Below are positions 53,760 through 64,000 of a DNA stretch of 64,000 nt, in pieces (positions within the stretch are counted from its first letter, which is position 1; each line of letters starts with the position of its first letter). The translations under genes were made by a program, and so were the position numbers. Origin of the DNA: Gaiellasilicea sp963730405. GTDB taxonomy: Bacteria > Actinomycetota > Thermoleophilia > Gaiellales > Gaiellaceae. The stretch lies in contig CAVSRW010000012.1 in the NCBI GenBank assembly GCA_963730405.1, forward strand, positions 62,001-126,000. The letters are read 5' to 3'. A model generated the notes under the pieces. It did not search any database and was not told where the DNA came from. It was given only the letters and a program-made list of their open reading frames with translations.

Positions 53760-53762
53760 ACT
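53757..53762 (+). promoter_or_regulatory. Putative -10 box overlapping the flippase stop
   Basis: TAGACT, containing the flippase stop codon, is 7 nt before the GTG at 53770. Confidence 0.35.
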
Positions 53763-53769
53763 GCCGCCC

Positions 53770-54504
53770 GTGCTGCGCGACCTCGTGAAGCGGGCGCTCG
53801 GCGCCGCGGGGCGGACGGGGGTCGGCAAGAACCTCGTCAACGCCGCGGTCAAGGCCGATCCGGGGCTGAAGCGGTACACGAGCGTGGAGCGCTGGCCGGA
53901 CCGACTGGAGGGCTTCGAGGATCTCGCGTTTCTCTTCTCGTCGAACCAGCTCAGCCATGGCATCGCGTCGCTCCAGCTCGACGAGGCCGCGCTCCTCTAC
54001 GGGCTTGCGCGGCGGGTCGAACCGGGCGCCGCGGTGGCCGAGATCGGCCGCTTCAAGGGCGGCACGACGCTGATGCTCGCGAGCGCGCTGCCGCCTGGCG
54101 CCGAGCTCTGGTCGTACGACCTCCACGTCGCACTCCGCGCCGACATGAGCGGGCCGCGGCTCGACGCGGAGCTGCGGACGGCGCTCGAGCGCTACGGGCT
54201 CACCGACCGCGTGCACCTCGTCGTCGGCGACTCCCGCACGGCCGAGCCCCCGCCGCGCGCGTGCGCGGTCGTCTTCGTCGACGGCGACCACACCTACGAG
54301 GGCGCCCGCGCGGACTACGAGCGCTGGCGCGAGCTCGTCGCGCCCGCCGGGCACCTGCTCTTCCACGACGCCGTCGACGCCGGCGGCTACGGCAACCACT
54401 ATCCCGGCATCGCCCGGCTGGTGGCCGAGATCGAGCGGGACGACCAGAACCTCGAGCGGCAGCCGGACGCCGGCTCGATCGCGCACTTCACGCGTCGCGC
54501 GTGA
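53770..54504 (+). CDS. Class I SAM methyltransferase (Methyltransf_24 type)
   Basis: 244 aa. VAEIGRFKGGTTLMLASALP is the SAM loop. LWSYDLHVALRADMSGPRLD, VHLVVGDSRTAEPP, VVFVDGDHTYEGARADYERW and HLLFHDAVDAGGYGNHYPGI follow the Methyltransf_24/CmcI-like pattern, including the metal-site DGDH and HD. It probably methylates a sugar hydroxyl. It overlaps the next GT2 gene by 4 nt (GTGA). Confidence 0.9.
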   Translation: MLRDLVKRALGAAGRTGVGKNLVNAAVKADPGLKRYTSVERWPDRLEGFEDLAFLFSSNQLSHGIASLQLDEAALLYGLARRVEPGAAVAEIGRFKGGTTLMLASALPPGAELWSYDLHVALRADMSGPRLDAELRTALERYGLTDRVHLVVGDSRTAEPPPRACAVVFVDGDHTYEGARADYERWRELVAPAGHLLFHDAVDAGGYGNHYPGIARLVAEIERDDQNLERQPDAGSIAHFTRRA

Positions 54505-55361
54505 GCGTGGTCGCCGTCGTCCTGTCGTACAACGGGCGCGAGGACACGCTGGCGGCGCTGGAGTCGCTGCGCGGGATCGAGACTGTCGTCGTCGACAACG
54601 GCTCGACGGACGGCTCGGCGGACGCGGTCGAGGAGCGGTTCCCGGAGGTGGAGCTCGTCCGCGCGGGCGTCAACCTCGGCTTCGCCGGCGGCAACAACGT
54701 CGGCATCCGCCGCGCGCTCGACCGCGGCGCCGACTGGGTGCTGCTCGTCAACAACGATGCCGCCGTCGAGCCGGGGATCCTCGATGCGCTCGCCGCCGCC
54801 GCCGCGGTGAGGCCGGACGCCGGCGTGCTCGCCTGCAAGGTCCTGTTCGCCGACGCCGACCGGCTCTGGTACGCCGGCGCCGGCTTCGACCCGTATCTCG
54901 GGCGCAGCCGCCACGACGGCTTCGGTGGGCCGGATACGCCGGGCGAGCTTCGGGACACCGTCCGCGCGACCGGCGCTGGGATGGCGGTGTCGCGCGCCGC
55001 GATCGAGCGGGCCGGCCTGCTCGACGAGGAGCTCTTCCTCTACGTCGAGGATCTCGAGTGGTGCCTGCGGGTCCGCGAGGCGGGCTTCGCGGTGGTCTAC
55101 GTACCGGAGGCGAGGGTGCGGCACCGAGTCTCGGCGGCGACCGGTGGGGCGGGCTCGCCGACGGCGGCCTACTACGAGACCCGGAACATGCTCTCGGTGG
55201 TCGAGCGGTTCCGGCCGCTGCCTCGCGGGCTCACCGGCGCGCGGCGGGCGCTCGTCGTCGCGCCACGCGTGCTGCTCGCCCTGCCGCGCCCCGCCTCGGC
55301 CTGGGCCGCGCTCCGCGGCTGGCGCGACTACCGGCGCGGGCGCATGGGCCGCCGGGGTTAG
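54501..55361 (+). CDS. Glycosyltransferase family 2 (WbbL-like rhamnosyltransferase)
   Basis: 286 aa. VVLSYNGREDTLAALESLRG, TVVVDNGSTDGSADAVEERF, NLGFAGGNNVGIRRALDRGA, VLLVNNDAAVEPG (DxD region) and FLYVEDLEWCLRVREAGFAV constitute the full WbbL/RfbF signature. Start GTG 54501 lies within the previous stop. An inverting GT-A enzyme; dTDP-rhamnose donor is likely for the family but not proven here. Confidence 0.93.
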   Translation: MSVVAVVLSYNGREDTLAALESLRGIETVVVDNGSTDGSADAVEERFPEVELVRAGVNLGFAGGNNVGIRRALDRGADWVLLVNNDAAVEPGILDALAAAAAVRPDAGVLACKVLFADADRLWYAGAGFDPYLGRSRHDGFGGPDTPGELRDTVRATGAGMAVSRAAIERAGLLDEELFLYVEDLEWCLRVREAGFAVVYVPEARVRHRVSAATGGAGSPTAAYYETRNMLSVVERFRPLPRGLTGARRALVVAPRVLLALPRPASAWAALRGWRDYRRGRMGRRG

Positions 55362-55364
55362 CCT
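55359..55364 (+). promoter_or_regulatory. Putative -10 box overlapping the GT2 stop
   Basis: TAGCCT is 6 nt before GTG 55371; the surrounding TTAGCCTGCCG also precedes the deacetylase start at 7683. Confidence 0.35.
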
Positions 55365-55370
55365 GCCGCG

Positions 55371-56174
55371 GTGGCGAACGAGCGCAGCAGCTTCTATCGC
55401 CGCGTCCTCGAGCAGCTGCTCGACGAGGGCGTCGTGCGACGCGACATGAGCGTCCTCGTGGTCGCCGGCGGGCCGGCCGACCGGGACGTGCTGCACGCGC
55501 TCGGCTTCGAACAGGTGACGATCTCCAATGTCGACGAGGCCGTCGCGGTCGAGGCGCTGGAGCCGTACGAGTGGAGCTACCAGGATGCGGAGAACCTCGA
55601 GTACGCGGACGGGAGCTTCGACGTGACGATCGTCTCGGCGGGACTGCATCACTGCCGCTCTCCGCACCGCGCGCTGCTCGAGCTCTATCGGGTCGCACGT
55701 GTCGCCGCGCTCGCGCTCGAGAGCCGCGACAGCTCCCTGATGCGGCTCGCGATCCGGCTCGGCGCAGTCGACGAGTACGAGCTCGCCGCCGTCGCCGCCC
55801 ACGGGCTCCGCTCCGGTGGGGTTGCGAACACGAGCACGCCGAACTACGTCTACCGCTGGTCGGAGCGGGAGGTCGAGAAGACCGTCGCCTCGTTCGCGCC
55901 GCACGCACGGCACCGGATCCGCTTCTTCCGTGAGTTCGAGCTGCCCGAGGCGCTCGTCGAGGCAGACCGCGGCGCGCGTGCGAGCGTCCTTCGGCTCGCG
56001 CGGCCGGTGGTGACCGCGATCACGCGCGTGCTGCCGCGACAGGCGAACCTGTTCGCGTTCGCGATCGAGAAGCCGCGCCTGCCTGCCGACCTGCAGCCGT
56101 GGATGCGGATCGAGGACGACGAGCTGAGGCCCGATCCGGACGTCGTCGGGCGCCGCTACGGAAACGGCGAGTGA
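55371..56174 (+). CDS. Class I SAM-dependent methyltransferase
   Basis: 267 aa. The SAM site is VLVVAGGPADRDVLHALGFE and VTISNVDEA rather than a classical GxGxG. DGSFDVTIVSAGLHHCRSPH and LLELYRVARVAALALESRDS show a Methyltransf_11 fold. The tail NYVYRWSEREVEKTVASFAP resembles methyltransferases of LPS/capsule clusters. It overlaps the next methyltransferase by 4 nt. Confidence 0.86.
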   Translation: MANERSSFYRRVLEQLLDEGVVRRDMSVLVVAGGPADRDVLHALGFEQVTISNVDEAVAVEALEPYEWSYQDAENLEYADGSFDVTIVSAGLHHCRSPHRALLELYRVARVAALALESRDSSLMRLAIRLGAVDEYELAAVAAHGLRSGGVANTSTPNYVYRWSEREVEKTVASFAPHARHRIRFFREFELPEALVEADRGARASVLRLARPVVTAITRVLPRQANLFAFAIEKPRLPADLQPWMRIEDDELRPDPDVVGRRYGNGE

Positions 56175-56895
56175 GCCTGGAGCGCCACCGGCAGGACTGG
56201 GAGCGCCTGGCCGAGGTCGACCCGCTCTGGGCCGTGCTGACCGCGCCCGGTCGCAAGGGCGGTGGCTGGGACGTGGACGAGTTCTTCGCCACCGGCGAGG
56301 CCGAGATCGCTCACGTGCTCGAGGTCGCCGAGCGGCTCGGCCGGCCCAGCGGGCACGAACGCGCGCTCGACTTCGGCTGCGGCGTCGGCCGGCTCACACG
56401 CGCGCTCGGGACGCGCTTCGACCGGGCGATCGGGATCGACATCTCGGCTGGGATGGTCGAGCAGGCCCAGCGCCTGAACGAGGGGTTTCCCGCCTGTGAG
56501 TTCCGGCTCAACGCGGCCTCCGACCTCGTCCAGCTCGACAGCGACTCGTTCGACCTCGCCTACTCGAGCGTCGCGCTGCAGCACGTCCCGACCCCGCCCG
56601 AGGTCGAGCGCTACATCACGGAGCTGGTCCGCGTCGCCCGCCCCGATGGGCTCGTCGTCTTCGGGCTGCCGACGCACATCCCGTTCCCGTGGTCGCTGCA
56701 ACCGCGCCGGCGCGCGTATGCGGCGCTGCGGCGGCTCGGCGTCTCGGAGAGCTGGATGCTGCGGCGGACGCCGCTGACGCCGATGCGGATGACGCAGGTG
56801 CCCGAGGCCGACGTGCGCGCCCTGCTCGGCCGCGTCGGCGCGACGGTGCTCGAGACGGAGCCGATCGACGAGGGGCCGGTCAGCTCGCTGCGGTA

Positions 56896-56914
<19 letters not shown>
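56171..56914 (+). CDS. Class I SAM-dependent methyltransferase
   Basis: 247 aa from GTG 56171 (VSLERHRQDWERLAEVDPLW). ALDFGCGVGRLTRALGTRFD is a textbook SAM loop. GIDISAGMVEQAQRLN, DSFDLAYSSVALQHVPTPPE and LVRVARPDGLVVFGLPTHIP follow. It is convergent with the GT4 gene, overlapping it by 19 nt. One of at least nine methyltransferases in the window, indicating a heavily methylated surface glycan. Confidence 0.92.
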
Positions 56915-57951
<1,037 letters not shown>

Positions 57952-57959
57952 CGCAGGGG

Positions 57960-57985
57960 AGCGTATCCCGCCCTCCCGGTACAAT
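57960..57985. promoter_or_regulatory. Divergent -10 boxes in a 40-nt gap
   Basis: TACGCT on the minus strand (57960-57965) is 8 nt before ATG 57951. TACAAT on the plus strand (57980-57985) is 6 nt before ATG 57992. The latter would place transcription initiation at the start codon. Confidence 0.5.
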
Positions 57986-57991
57986 CGTCCG

Positions 57992-58387
57992 ATGCCTGAC
58001 CGCGCCTCCGAAAACGGCGAGCTTGCAGGGATTTCTTCCGGCGAGGACACCGACCTCACGGCACTCTTCGAGCAGCTGAAGCAGGAGGTGCGCCGCTCCG
58101 GGGCGGCTCCCGGCGAGTCGGGCGGTGGCGCCGAGGAGCGGAGCGCTGCGCGGGCCGAGGCCGAGCGCCTCTGGCCGGTGTCCGCCGACCGCAACCTCCG
58201 GCTCCGGCCGGGGGTGCGCGGCGGGCTCGCAACGCCCGCGAAGGCGGTGCTCCGGAAGCTGATGCGCTGGTACGTCGAGCCGGTCGCGTACGACCAGCGC
58301 TCCTTCAACGCGGCCGCCCTGCGGCTGATCGACGACCTCGAGGCGCGCGTCGCGGCGCTCGAGGCCGAGCTGAAGCAGAAGTCGTGA
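57992..58387 (+). CDS. Hypothetical coiled-coil protein
   Basis: 131 aa, soluble, acidic N-terminus (DTDLTALFEQLKQEVRRSG), a central basic segment (KAVLRKLMRWYVEPVAYDQR) and a C-terminal coiled coil (IDDLEARVAALEAELKQK). The centre resembles the linker found in N-terminal regions of multidomain glycosyltransferases and methyltransferases. No family can be named firmly. It immediately precedes two GT4 genes (overlap 4 nt), so it may scaffold them. Confidence 0.8.
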   Translation: MPDRASENGELAGISSGEDTDLTALFEQLKQEVRRSGAAPGESGGGAEERSAARAEAERLWPVSADRNLRLRPGVRGGLATPAKAVLRKLMRWYVEPVAYDQRSFNAAALRLIDDLEARVAALEAELKQKS

Positions 58388-59409
58388 GAATCGCCGTCTG
58401 CGCGCCGCAGGTTCCGTTCGTCAGGGGCGGGGCGGAGATCATGGCGGAGACGCTCGTGGACGAGCTGCGCGCGCGCGACCACGAAGCGGAGCTCGTGACG
58501 GTGCCGTTCAAGTGGTATCCGGGCACCCGGGTGCTCGACCAGGCCTTCCTCTGGCGGCTGCTCGATCTGACCGAGTCGGACGGGCGTGCGATCGACCTCG
58601 TGATCGCGACGAAGTTCCCCTCCTACGTCGTCCGGCACCCGAACAAGCGCGTGTGGGTGCTGCACCAGTTCCGGCAGGCGTACGAGCTCGACAGAACCGA
58701 TCTGGGCCAGTTCGACGAAGAACCTCGGGACCGGGCGTTGCGGCGCTCGGTCCAACGCCTGGACCGGATCGCGCTCGGGGAGGCCAAGCGGCTGTTCGCG
58801 ACCTCGCGCAACGTCGCCGATCGGATCGAGCGCTCGACCGGGCTCGCGGCCGAGGTGCTGCCCCACCCGCCACAGGAGCTGCCGTACCGCAACGACGGCT
58901 ACGGCGACTTCGTCCTCTCCGTCGGCCGGCTCGACCGGGCGAAGCGGAACGACCTCCTGCTCGAAGCGGCGGCACTCGACCCCGCCCTGCGCGTCGTGAT
59001 CGCCGGGGAGGGCCCCGACCGCGAGCGGCTCGAGTCGCTGGCTGCGGAGCGCGGGCTGAACGGCCGCGCCGAGTTCCCGGGCCGCGTCGACGAGGCGGAG
59101 CTCGCCTCGCTCTACGCCCGCTGCCTCGCCGTCTACTACGCGCCCGTCGACGAGGACTTCGGGATGGTCCCGTACGAGGCGTTCCTGTCCGAGAAGCCCG
59201 TGCTGACGACGACCGACGCGGGCGGGCCGCTCGAGGTGGTCACGGACGGGCGCACCGGCTACGTGACCGCGCCCGAGCCGGCCGAGCTCGCGCGCGCCGC
59301 CTCGCGCCTGCGGGAGCGTCCCGACGAGGCGCAGGCGTACGGGCAGGCCGGCCGCGAGCTCGCCGCCCGCGTCACCTGGGGCAGCTGCATCGACAGGCTG
59401 CTCGCATGA
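58384..59409 (+). CDS. Glycosyltransferase family 4
   Basis: 341 aa. VCAPQVPFVRGGAEIMAETL is the N-terminal loop. VWVLHQFRQAYELDRTDLGQ, FVLSVGRLDRAKRNDLLLEA, YYAPVDEDFGMVPYEAFLSE (E-x7-E) and a C-terminal TDGRTGYV loop follow. The GTG start overlaps the coiled-coil gene and the stop overlaps the next GT4 (ATGA). Retaining GT-B, donor unknown. Confidence 0.92.
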   Translation: MRIAVCAPQVPFVRGGAEIMAETLVDELRARDHEAELVTVPFKWYPGTRVLDQAFLWRLLDLTESDGRAIDLVIATKFPSYVVRHPNKRVWVLHQFRQAYELDRTDLGQFDEEPRDRALRRSVQRLDRIALGEAKRLFATSRNVADRIERSTGLAAEVLPHPPQELPYRNDGYGDFVLSVGRLDRAKRNDLLLEAAALDPALRVVIAGEGPDRERLESLAAERGLNGRAEFPGRVDEAELASLYARCLAVYYAPVDEDFGMVPYEAFLSEKPVLTTTDAGGPLEVVTDGRTGYVTAPEPAELARAASRLRERPDEAQAYGQAGRELAARVTWGSCIDRLLA

Positions 59410-60638
59410 AGGTCGCCTACTACTCGCCGCTGCCGCCGGAGCGCTCCGGGATCGCCGACTACAGCGCCCATCTCCTGCCCGCGCTGCGCGAGCGGATCGA
59501 GGTCGTCGTCGCGCAGCGGCGCCGGCGGGCGCCGAGGGCCGACCTCGCGCTCTACCACGTCGGCAACAACCCCGACGCCCACGGCTGGATCGTCGACGCG
59601 CTGCGAAAGAGGCCGGGCGTCGTCGTCCTGCACGACTTCGTCCTCCACCACCTGATCGCCGGGCTCACGATCGGCCGCCGCGACGGCCACGGCTACCTCG
59701 ACGCAATGGAGCGCGAGGGCGGCGTCGTCGCACGTCTGCTCGCGCACGGCGTCCTCGACAAGCGGATTCCGCCGCTCTGGGAGAGCCGGCCCGAGGAGTA
59801 CCACCTCGCCGGCGAGGTGCTCGCCCTCGCGACCGGCCTGATCGTGCACTCCCACTACGTCGAGGACCGCGCCCGTGCCGCGGGCTACGAGGGGCCGATC
59901 TGGCGGATCCCGCACCCCGCGTGGGAGCACGCCCCGGTGCGGCCGGCGGCCATCGAGGGCGCCCCGCTGATCGGCTCGTTCGGGAACGTGAACGCGAGCA
60001 AGCGCATCCCGCAGCTTCTGGAGGCGTTCGCGCGGCTCCGCCGCGACCGCCCGGACGCGCGCCTGCTGCTCGTCGGCGCGGTCTCCCCCGGCTTCGACCT
60101 CGACCGCCGGCTGCAGCGACTCGGCCTGTCCGGAGCCGGGCTGCTGCGGGAGGCGTACGTCGAGGAAGACAGGCTCTGGTCGCTGATGGCCGCGTGCGAC
60201 GTCTGCGTCAACCTGCGCTCGCCGACGATGGGGGAGACGTCCGGCAGCGTCGTCCGCCAGCTCTCGCTCGGCAAGCCCGTCGTCGTCAGCGATGTCGGCT
60301 GGTTCGCGGAGCTGCCGGACGATGTCGCGCTGAAGGTTCCGGCCGACGCGGGCGAGACGGAGACGCTGTACGCCGCGCTCGAGCTGCTCGCGCGCGACGA
60401 GGGAGCACGGGCGAGGATGGCCGCCGCCGGGCTGGCGCTCGTCCGCCGCGAGCACGACCTCGGGCGAGCTGCGGATCTGTACGTCGCCGCGCTCGAGCAG
60501 GCTGCCGGCGGCGAGGCGGTCGCCGACGCAGTCCTCGGCGACGTCGCCGCGGCGGCGACGGACGTCGGGATCGAGCCCGGCTCGCCCGAGGCGGCCGAGC
60601 TCGCGCGGCGCCTCGCCGAGGTCGAGCTTGGTCGATAG
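59406..60638 (+). CDS. Glycosyltransferase family 4
   Basis: 410 aa. The N-terminus YYSPLPPERSGIADYSAHLL is the hallmark of a GT4 subgroup from polysaccharide loci. VVLHDFVLHHLIAGLTIGRR, IPHPAWEHAPV, PLIGSFGNVNASKRIPQLLE and NLRSPTMGETSGSVVRQLSL follow. The C-terminal ~40 residues form an Ala/Glu-rich helical tail. It overlaps the GT-C gene downstream by 11 nt. Confidence 0.92.
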   Translation: MKVAYYSPLPPERSGIADYSAHLLPALRERIEVVVAQRRRRAPRADLALYHVGNNPDAHGWIVDALRKRPGVVVLHDFVLHHLIAGLTIGRRDGHGYLDAMEREGGVVARLLAHGVLDKRIPPLWESRPEEYHLAGEVLALATGLIVHSHYVEDRARAAGYEGPIWRIPHPAWEHAPVRPAAIEGAPLIGSFGNVNASKRIPQLLEAFARLRRDRPDARLLLVGAVSPGFDLDRRLQRLGLSGAGLLREAYVEEDRLWSLMAACDVCVNLRSPTMGETSGSVVRQLSLGKPVVVSDVGWFAELPDDVALKVPADAGETETLYAALELLARDEGARARMAAAGLALVRREHDLGRAADLYVAALEQAAGGEAVADAVLGDVAAAATDVGIEPGSPEAAELARRLAEVELGR

Positions 60639-62673
60639 ATTGGGCCGCGTCCCGGCGTGGGTGTGGCTCGCAGTGATCGTCGCCGGCTCGGTCGCCCTCC
60701 GCGCGTGGCTCGGCAGCCGGATGCCGGCGCCGTTCATCTTCACCGACGAGCTCCACCTACCAGGAGAACGCGCGCAGCCTCGCCGCGGGCGAGGGAATCC
60801 GGGTGCGCGACGAGCCGTACGGGATCGTGAGCGTGCTCTATCCGCTCGTGCTCGCTCCCGCCTACCTGCTCTTCGACTCGCTTCCGGATGCCTACGCAGC
60901 CGCGCGGACGATCAACGCGGTCGTGATGTCGCTCGCGGCGATCCCGGCCTACCTGATCGCGCGCCGCGTCCTCCCGACCCGGTGGTCGCTGCTCGCTGCG
61001 CTCCTCGCGGTCGCACTCCCGTCGCTCGCCTACACGGGCACGCTGATGTCCGAGAACGCGTTCTATCCGGCGTTCCTGCTGGCGGCGTGGGCGCTGCTCC
61101 GTGCGCTGGAGGAGCCGACGCTGGTGCGGCAGGCGGTGCTGCTCGCGACCTGCGGAATCGTCACGCTCGTCCGGGTGCAGGGCCTGGCCGTGCTGCTCGC
61201 CGCCCTCTCGGCGCCGGTTCTGCTCCGGCTCGTCGCCCGCCGCCCGCTCCGGCAGTGGTGGCCGCTGTACGGCGCCGTCGCCGCCGGTGCCTTCCTCGTC
61301 CTGCTCGCCCAGCTCGCGCGCGGCGCGTCGATCTCGAGCCTCTTCGGCGCCTACGAGGTCGTCGGCGAGGAGAGCTACGACGCGGTCGAGGTGCTGAAGT
61401 TTCTCTTCTGGCACCTGGCCGAGCTCGATCTCTACGTCGGCATCATCCCCCTTGCCGCCTTCCTCCTGCTCGGCGCGCGGATCCGCTCGCTCGAGCCGCA
61501 GGAGCAGGCGTTCGTGGTCGCGACGGCGACGCTGACGGCGTGGACACTCGTGGTCGTGGCCGCGTTCGCCTCGCGGTTCGCGGGGGCGATCGTGGAGCGC
61601 AACATGTTCGTCGTCGCCCCGCTCCTGCTGATCGGGCTGCTGCTCTGGATCCAGCTCGGCGTACCGCGGCCGCTCGCGCTCGCGGTCGCCGCGGCCGGCG
61701 TCGCGGCCGTGCTGCCGGCGCTGATCCCGTTCGAACGCTTCCTCCAGCTGAAGGTCCGCTCCGACACCCTGATGATCGTCCCGCTCTGGAACCTGCAGGA
61801 CGAGGTCGGGCTCCCGCGCCTGGACGACGTCGTGCTCCTCGTCGGCATCGCCGCCGCGGCGGCGTTCCTGCTCGTCCCCCGCCGCTACGCGCTGGCACTC
61901 CCCGCCCTCGTGCTGGCCTACTTCGCACTCGCGATCCACCCGATCCACGCCGGCCCGCACGGGATGGAGCAGGCGGCGGCCGGGGCGCTCTTCGAGGGGA
62001 TCAGCCGGGATCGGGACTGGATCGACCGGGCCGTGAGGGACGAGGACGTCGCCGTCCTCTACACGGGCCTGCCGCACCGCTTCACCGTCCTCCAGAACGA
62101 GTTCTTCAACTCGTCCGTCGGCCGCGTCTACACGAGCAGCGGGCCGATGGACGGCGGCCTGCCCGAGACGCCGGTGACGGTGGACGAGGAGACAGGCGTG
62201 CTCCGCCGCGAGGACGGCACCGTCGTGCGCGAGCGCTACGTCCTCACCGACGGCTCCGTCTCGCTCGACGGCGACCCGGTGGCCGAGGATCGGCGGCTCG
62301 GCCTCACCGTCTACCGCACGAACGGGCCCCTCGTCTCGACCACGCGGGTCAGCGGTCGTCTACCCCGACCAGTGGTCGGGCCCGGAGGTCAGGTACGAGC
62401 GGATGCGCTGCCGCGGCGGCACGTTGGACGTGACGGTCGAGGGCGATCCTGGGCTGACGGAGAAGCCGCAGACGGTGGTCGCGACGCGGCGGGGCCGGCG
62501 CGTCGTCGCGAAAGTGCCTGCGCGCGAGCTGGCCACGATGTTCGGTCCCACTCGAAGCGCGCGACGGCGTCTGCCGCGTGCGCTTCCCCGTCTCGCCGAC
62601 GAAGGTCCCGGGCCCGCAGGACATGCGCGAGCTCGGCACCCACTTCCGGGCCTTCGAGTACGTCGCACCGTGA
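60628..62673 (+). CDS. GT-C family membrane glycosyltransferase (GT39-like), frameshifted
   Basis: About 680 aa. It begins LGRVPAWVWLAVIVAGSVAL, and FIFTDEL holds the acidic pair typical of the first GT-C external loop. After a one-base break near 60755 it continues YQENARSLAAGEGIRVRDEP, RTINAVVMSLAAIPAYLIAR, YTGTLMSENAFYPAFLLAAW and VTLVRVQGLAVLLAALSAPV. Ten to twelve membrane helices are followed by a C-terminal periplasm-like domain. Further breaks lie near 62346 and 62555; the end is DMRELGTHFRAFEYVAP with stop 62671-62673. It should transfer a sugar from polyprenyl phosphate to a glycan or protein outside the membrane. Confidence 0.82.
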
Positions 62674-62680
62674 GCCGCAG

Positions 62681-63755
62681 ATGAGGATCGTCTACGACGT
62701 CTCGCCGTTGTCGCACCCGCTGACCGGAGTCGGCAACTACGTCCGCGGCTCGCTCGCAGGGCTGGTCGAGGCGGCGGGCGGCCGGCACGAGATCGTCGCC
62801 TTCGCGCCCACGAGCCCGGCGGGACGCCGCGCGATCCCACAGGCGCTCGACGGACTCGATGTCGAGGTACGGCTCGTGCCGCTCCCGTTCTCGCAGCGCT
62901 GGCGCGACACCTGGAGCCGGCTCGGCCGGCCGCCGCTCGAGCGCGTGCTCGGCGACTTCGACGTCTTCCACTTCTCCGACTGGATGTACCCGCCCCAGGC
63001 GGGCGGCGTCCGTGCGACGACGGTGCACGACCTCGTGCCGCTTCGCTTCCCGGAGTGGGTCACCCCGAAGACGGCAGCCATGCACGGCGCCAAGTACGAG
63101 AACGCCGCGCGGACGGCCGACCTCGTCTTCGTCAACTCCGAGTTCACCGGCCGGGACGTCGTCGAGCGGCTGGGCGTGGCCTCCGAACGGGTCAAGGTCG
63201 CGTATCCGGGGGTGAAGGACACGTTCACGCCGGACGGCGAGCGGGCCGACCTGGGCCGGCCGTACGTGCTCACGGTGGCAACGCTCGAGCCCAGGAAGAA
63301 CCTGCAGACGCTCGTCGCCGCACACCGGCTGGTCGGCGACGAGCTGCTGCTCGCCGTCGCCGGCGGCTCCGGCTGGGGCGACCAGCCGGAGCTCCGCGGC
63401 CCGAATGTCGTCCGGCTCGGCTTCGTCTCCGACGACGAGCTCGCGCGGCTCTACCGCGGCGCCGCGGCGGCGGTCTACCCGTCCCGCTTCGAGGGCTTCG
63501 GGATGCCGATCACGGAGGCGATGGCGTGCGGCGCGCCGGTCGTCGCGTCCGGGCACGAGTCGATGGACGAGGCAGCGGGCGGCGCGGCCGTCCGAGCCGA
63601 CCCCGACGACCCGGAGGCGATCGCCGCGGCGATCCACGAGGCGATCGCGCGCAGCGAGGAGCTCGTCCCGCGCGGGCTCGAGCATGCGAGCCGCTTCACC
63701 TGGCAGGCCGCGCGGCGCGGCGCTGCTGGCCGGCTACGAGGAGGCGGCGGCGTGA
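62681..63755 (+). CDS. Glycosyltransferase family 4 (frameshifted near its end)
   Basis: About 358 aa. MRIVYDVSPLSHPLTGVGNY is the classical start of mannosyltransferase-type GT4 enzymes. TVHDLVPLRFPEWVTPKTAA, FVNSEFTGRDVVERLGVASE, YVLTVATLEPRKNLQTLVAA and YPSRFEGFGMPITEAMACGA (E-x7-E) follow. The last few codons (ALLAGYEEAAA) need one base near 63712. Without that correction the frame runs straight on to the window edge through the next gene. The stop overlaps the next GTG. Confidence 0.9.
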
Positions 63756-64000
63756 TCAGGGCTGCCGTCGACGTCTCGCCGCTCGCCCAGACCCGCGCCG
63801 GGACGGCGCGGCACGTGCGCGGGCTGCTCGGTGCGCTCGCCGGCCGGGAGGGGCTCGAGGTCGAGCCGCGCTCGTTCGGCGGCGACGGCAGGGCGTCGTC
63901 GCTCGCGCGCGACACGTGGTGGTACTACGCCGGGCTGCCGCGCTCGGCGCGGACGCTCGACCTGCTCCACTGCACGACGTTCCGCGGGCCGCTCCGGTCG
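63752..64000 (+). CDS. Glycosyltransferase family 4, partial at right edge
   Basis: The first 83 residues only: VIRAAVDVSPLAQTRAGTAR, HVRGLLGALAG and TLDLLHCTTFRGPL. The N-terminus is of the same subfamily as the preceding GT4, suggesting a tandem duplicate. GTG start overlaps the upstream stop. The donor domain lies outside the window. Confidence 0.82.
   Translation, partial: MIRAAVDVSPLAQTRAGTARHVRGLLGALAGREGLEVEPRSFGGDGRASSLARDTWWYYAGLPRSARTLDLLHCTTFRGPLRS

Overview
The window is GC-rich, gene-dense DNA with start/stop overlaps (ATGA, GTGA) throughout. It encodes a surface-polysaccharide region interrupted by a Tad/Flp pilus locus. High GC, a LytR-CpsA-Psr protein, a Tad locus without a secretin, and frequent starts 6-9 nt downstream of a TAnnnT box all suggest a monoderm actinobacterium. 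Something like Thermoleophilia is my inference, not a proof. No rRNA, tRNA, transposase, CRISPR array or phage gene was seen.

Layout. (1) 1-10.3 kb: a Wzm/Wzt-type ABC exporter, a methyltransferase-RgpF fusion running off the left edge, five glycosyltransferases, a polysaccharide deacetylase and a zinc-ribbon methyltransferase. (2) 10.4-20.9 kb: a NarL/LuxR response regulator, a DUF192 protein, then flp pilin, TadE-like, TadG-like, cpaB, cpaE, cpaF, a VWA-TadB fusion and tadC. (3) 20.9-28.4 kb: two small unknown genes, a secreted ~1,580-aa protein with seven near-identical ~113-aa repeats, an L,D-transpeptidase, and a soluble histidine kinase with a second response regulator paralogous to the first. 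(4) 28.5-64 kb: an LCP ligase, many GT4 and GT2 glycosyltransferases, methyltransferases, UDP-xylose and GDP-fucose type sugar-nucleotide enzymes, a Wzy-like polymerase/ligase, a Wzx-like flippase, a MurJ/MviN-like flippase, a polyprenyl-phosphate sugar transferase and GT-C membrane proteins.

How it fits together. The priming transferase loads a sugar-phosphate on undecaprenyl phosphate, and the GT4/GT2 enzymes extend it using nucleotide sugars such as UDP-xylose and GDP-fucose. Wzx/Wzy or the ABC exporter move and polymerise the glycan, and the LCP protein probably ligates it to peptidoglycan. The Tad pilus, repeat adhesin and L,D-transpeptidase form a second surface module bracketed by two related response regulators.

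Many genes carry one-base frameshifts, concentrated at 1-750, 11.3-14.3, 15.0-15.6 and 60.7-63.7 kb. In most cases a single inserted or deleted base restores a full conserved protein, so I treat them mainly as consensus errors in a draft assembly rather than decay. They create false fused reading frames (for example CpaB-CpaE-CpaF). There is no stretch over 300 bases without a gene.
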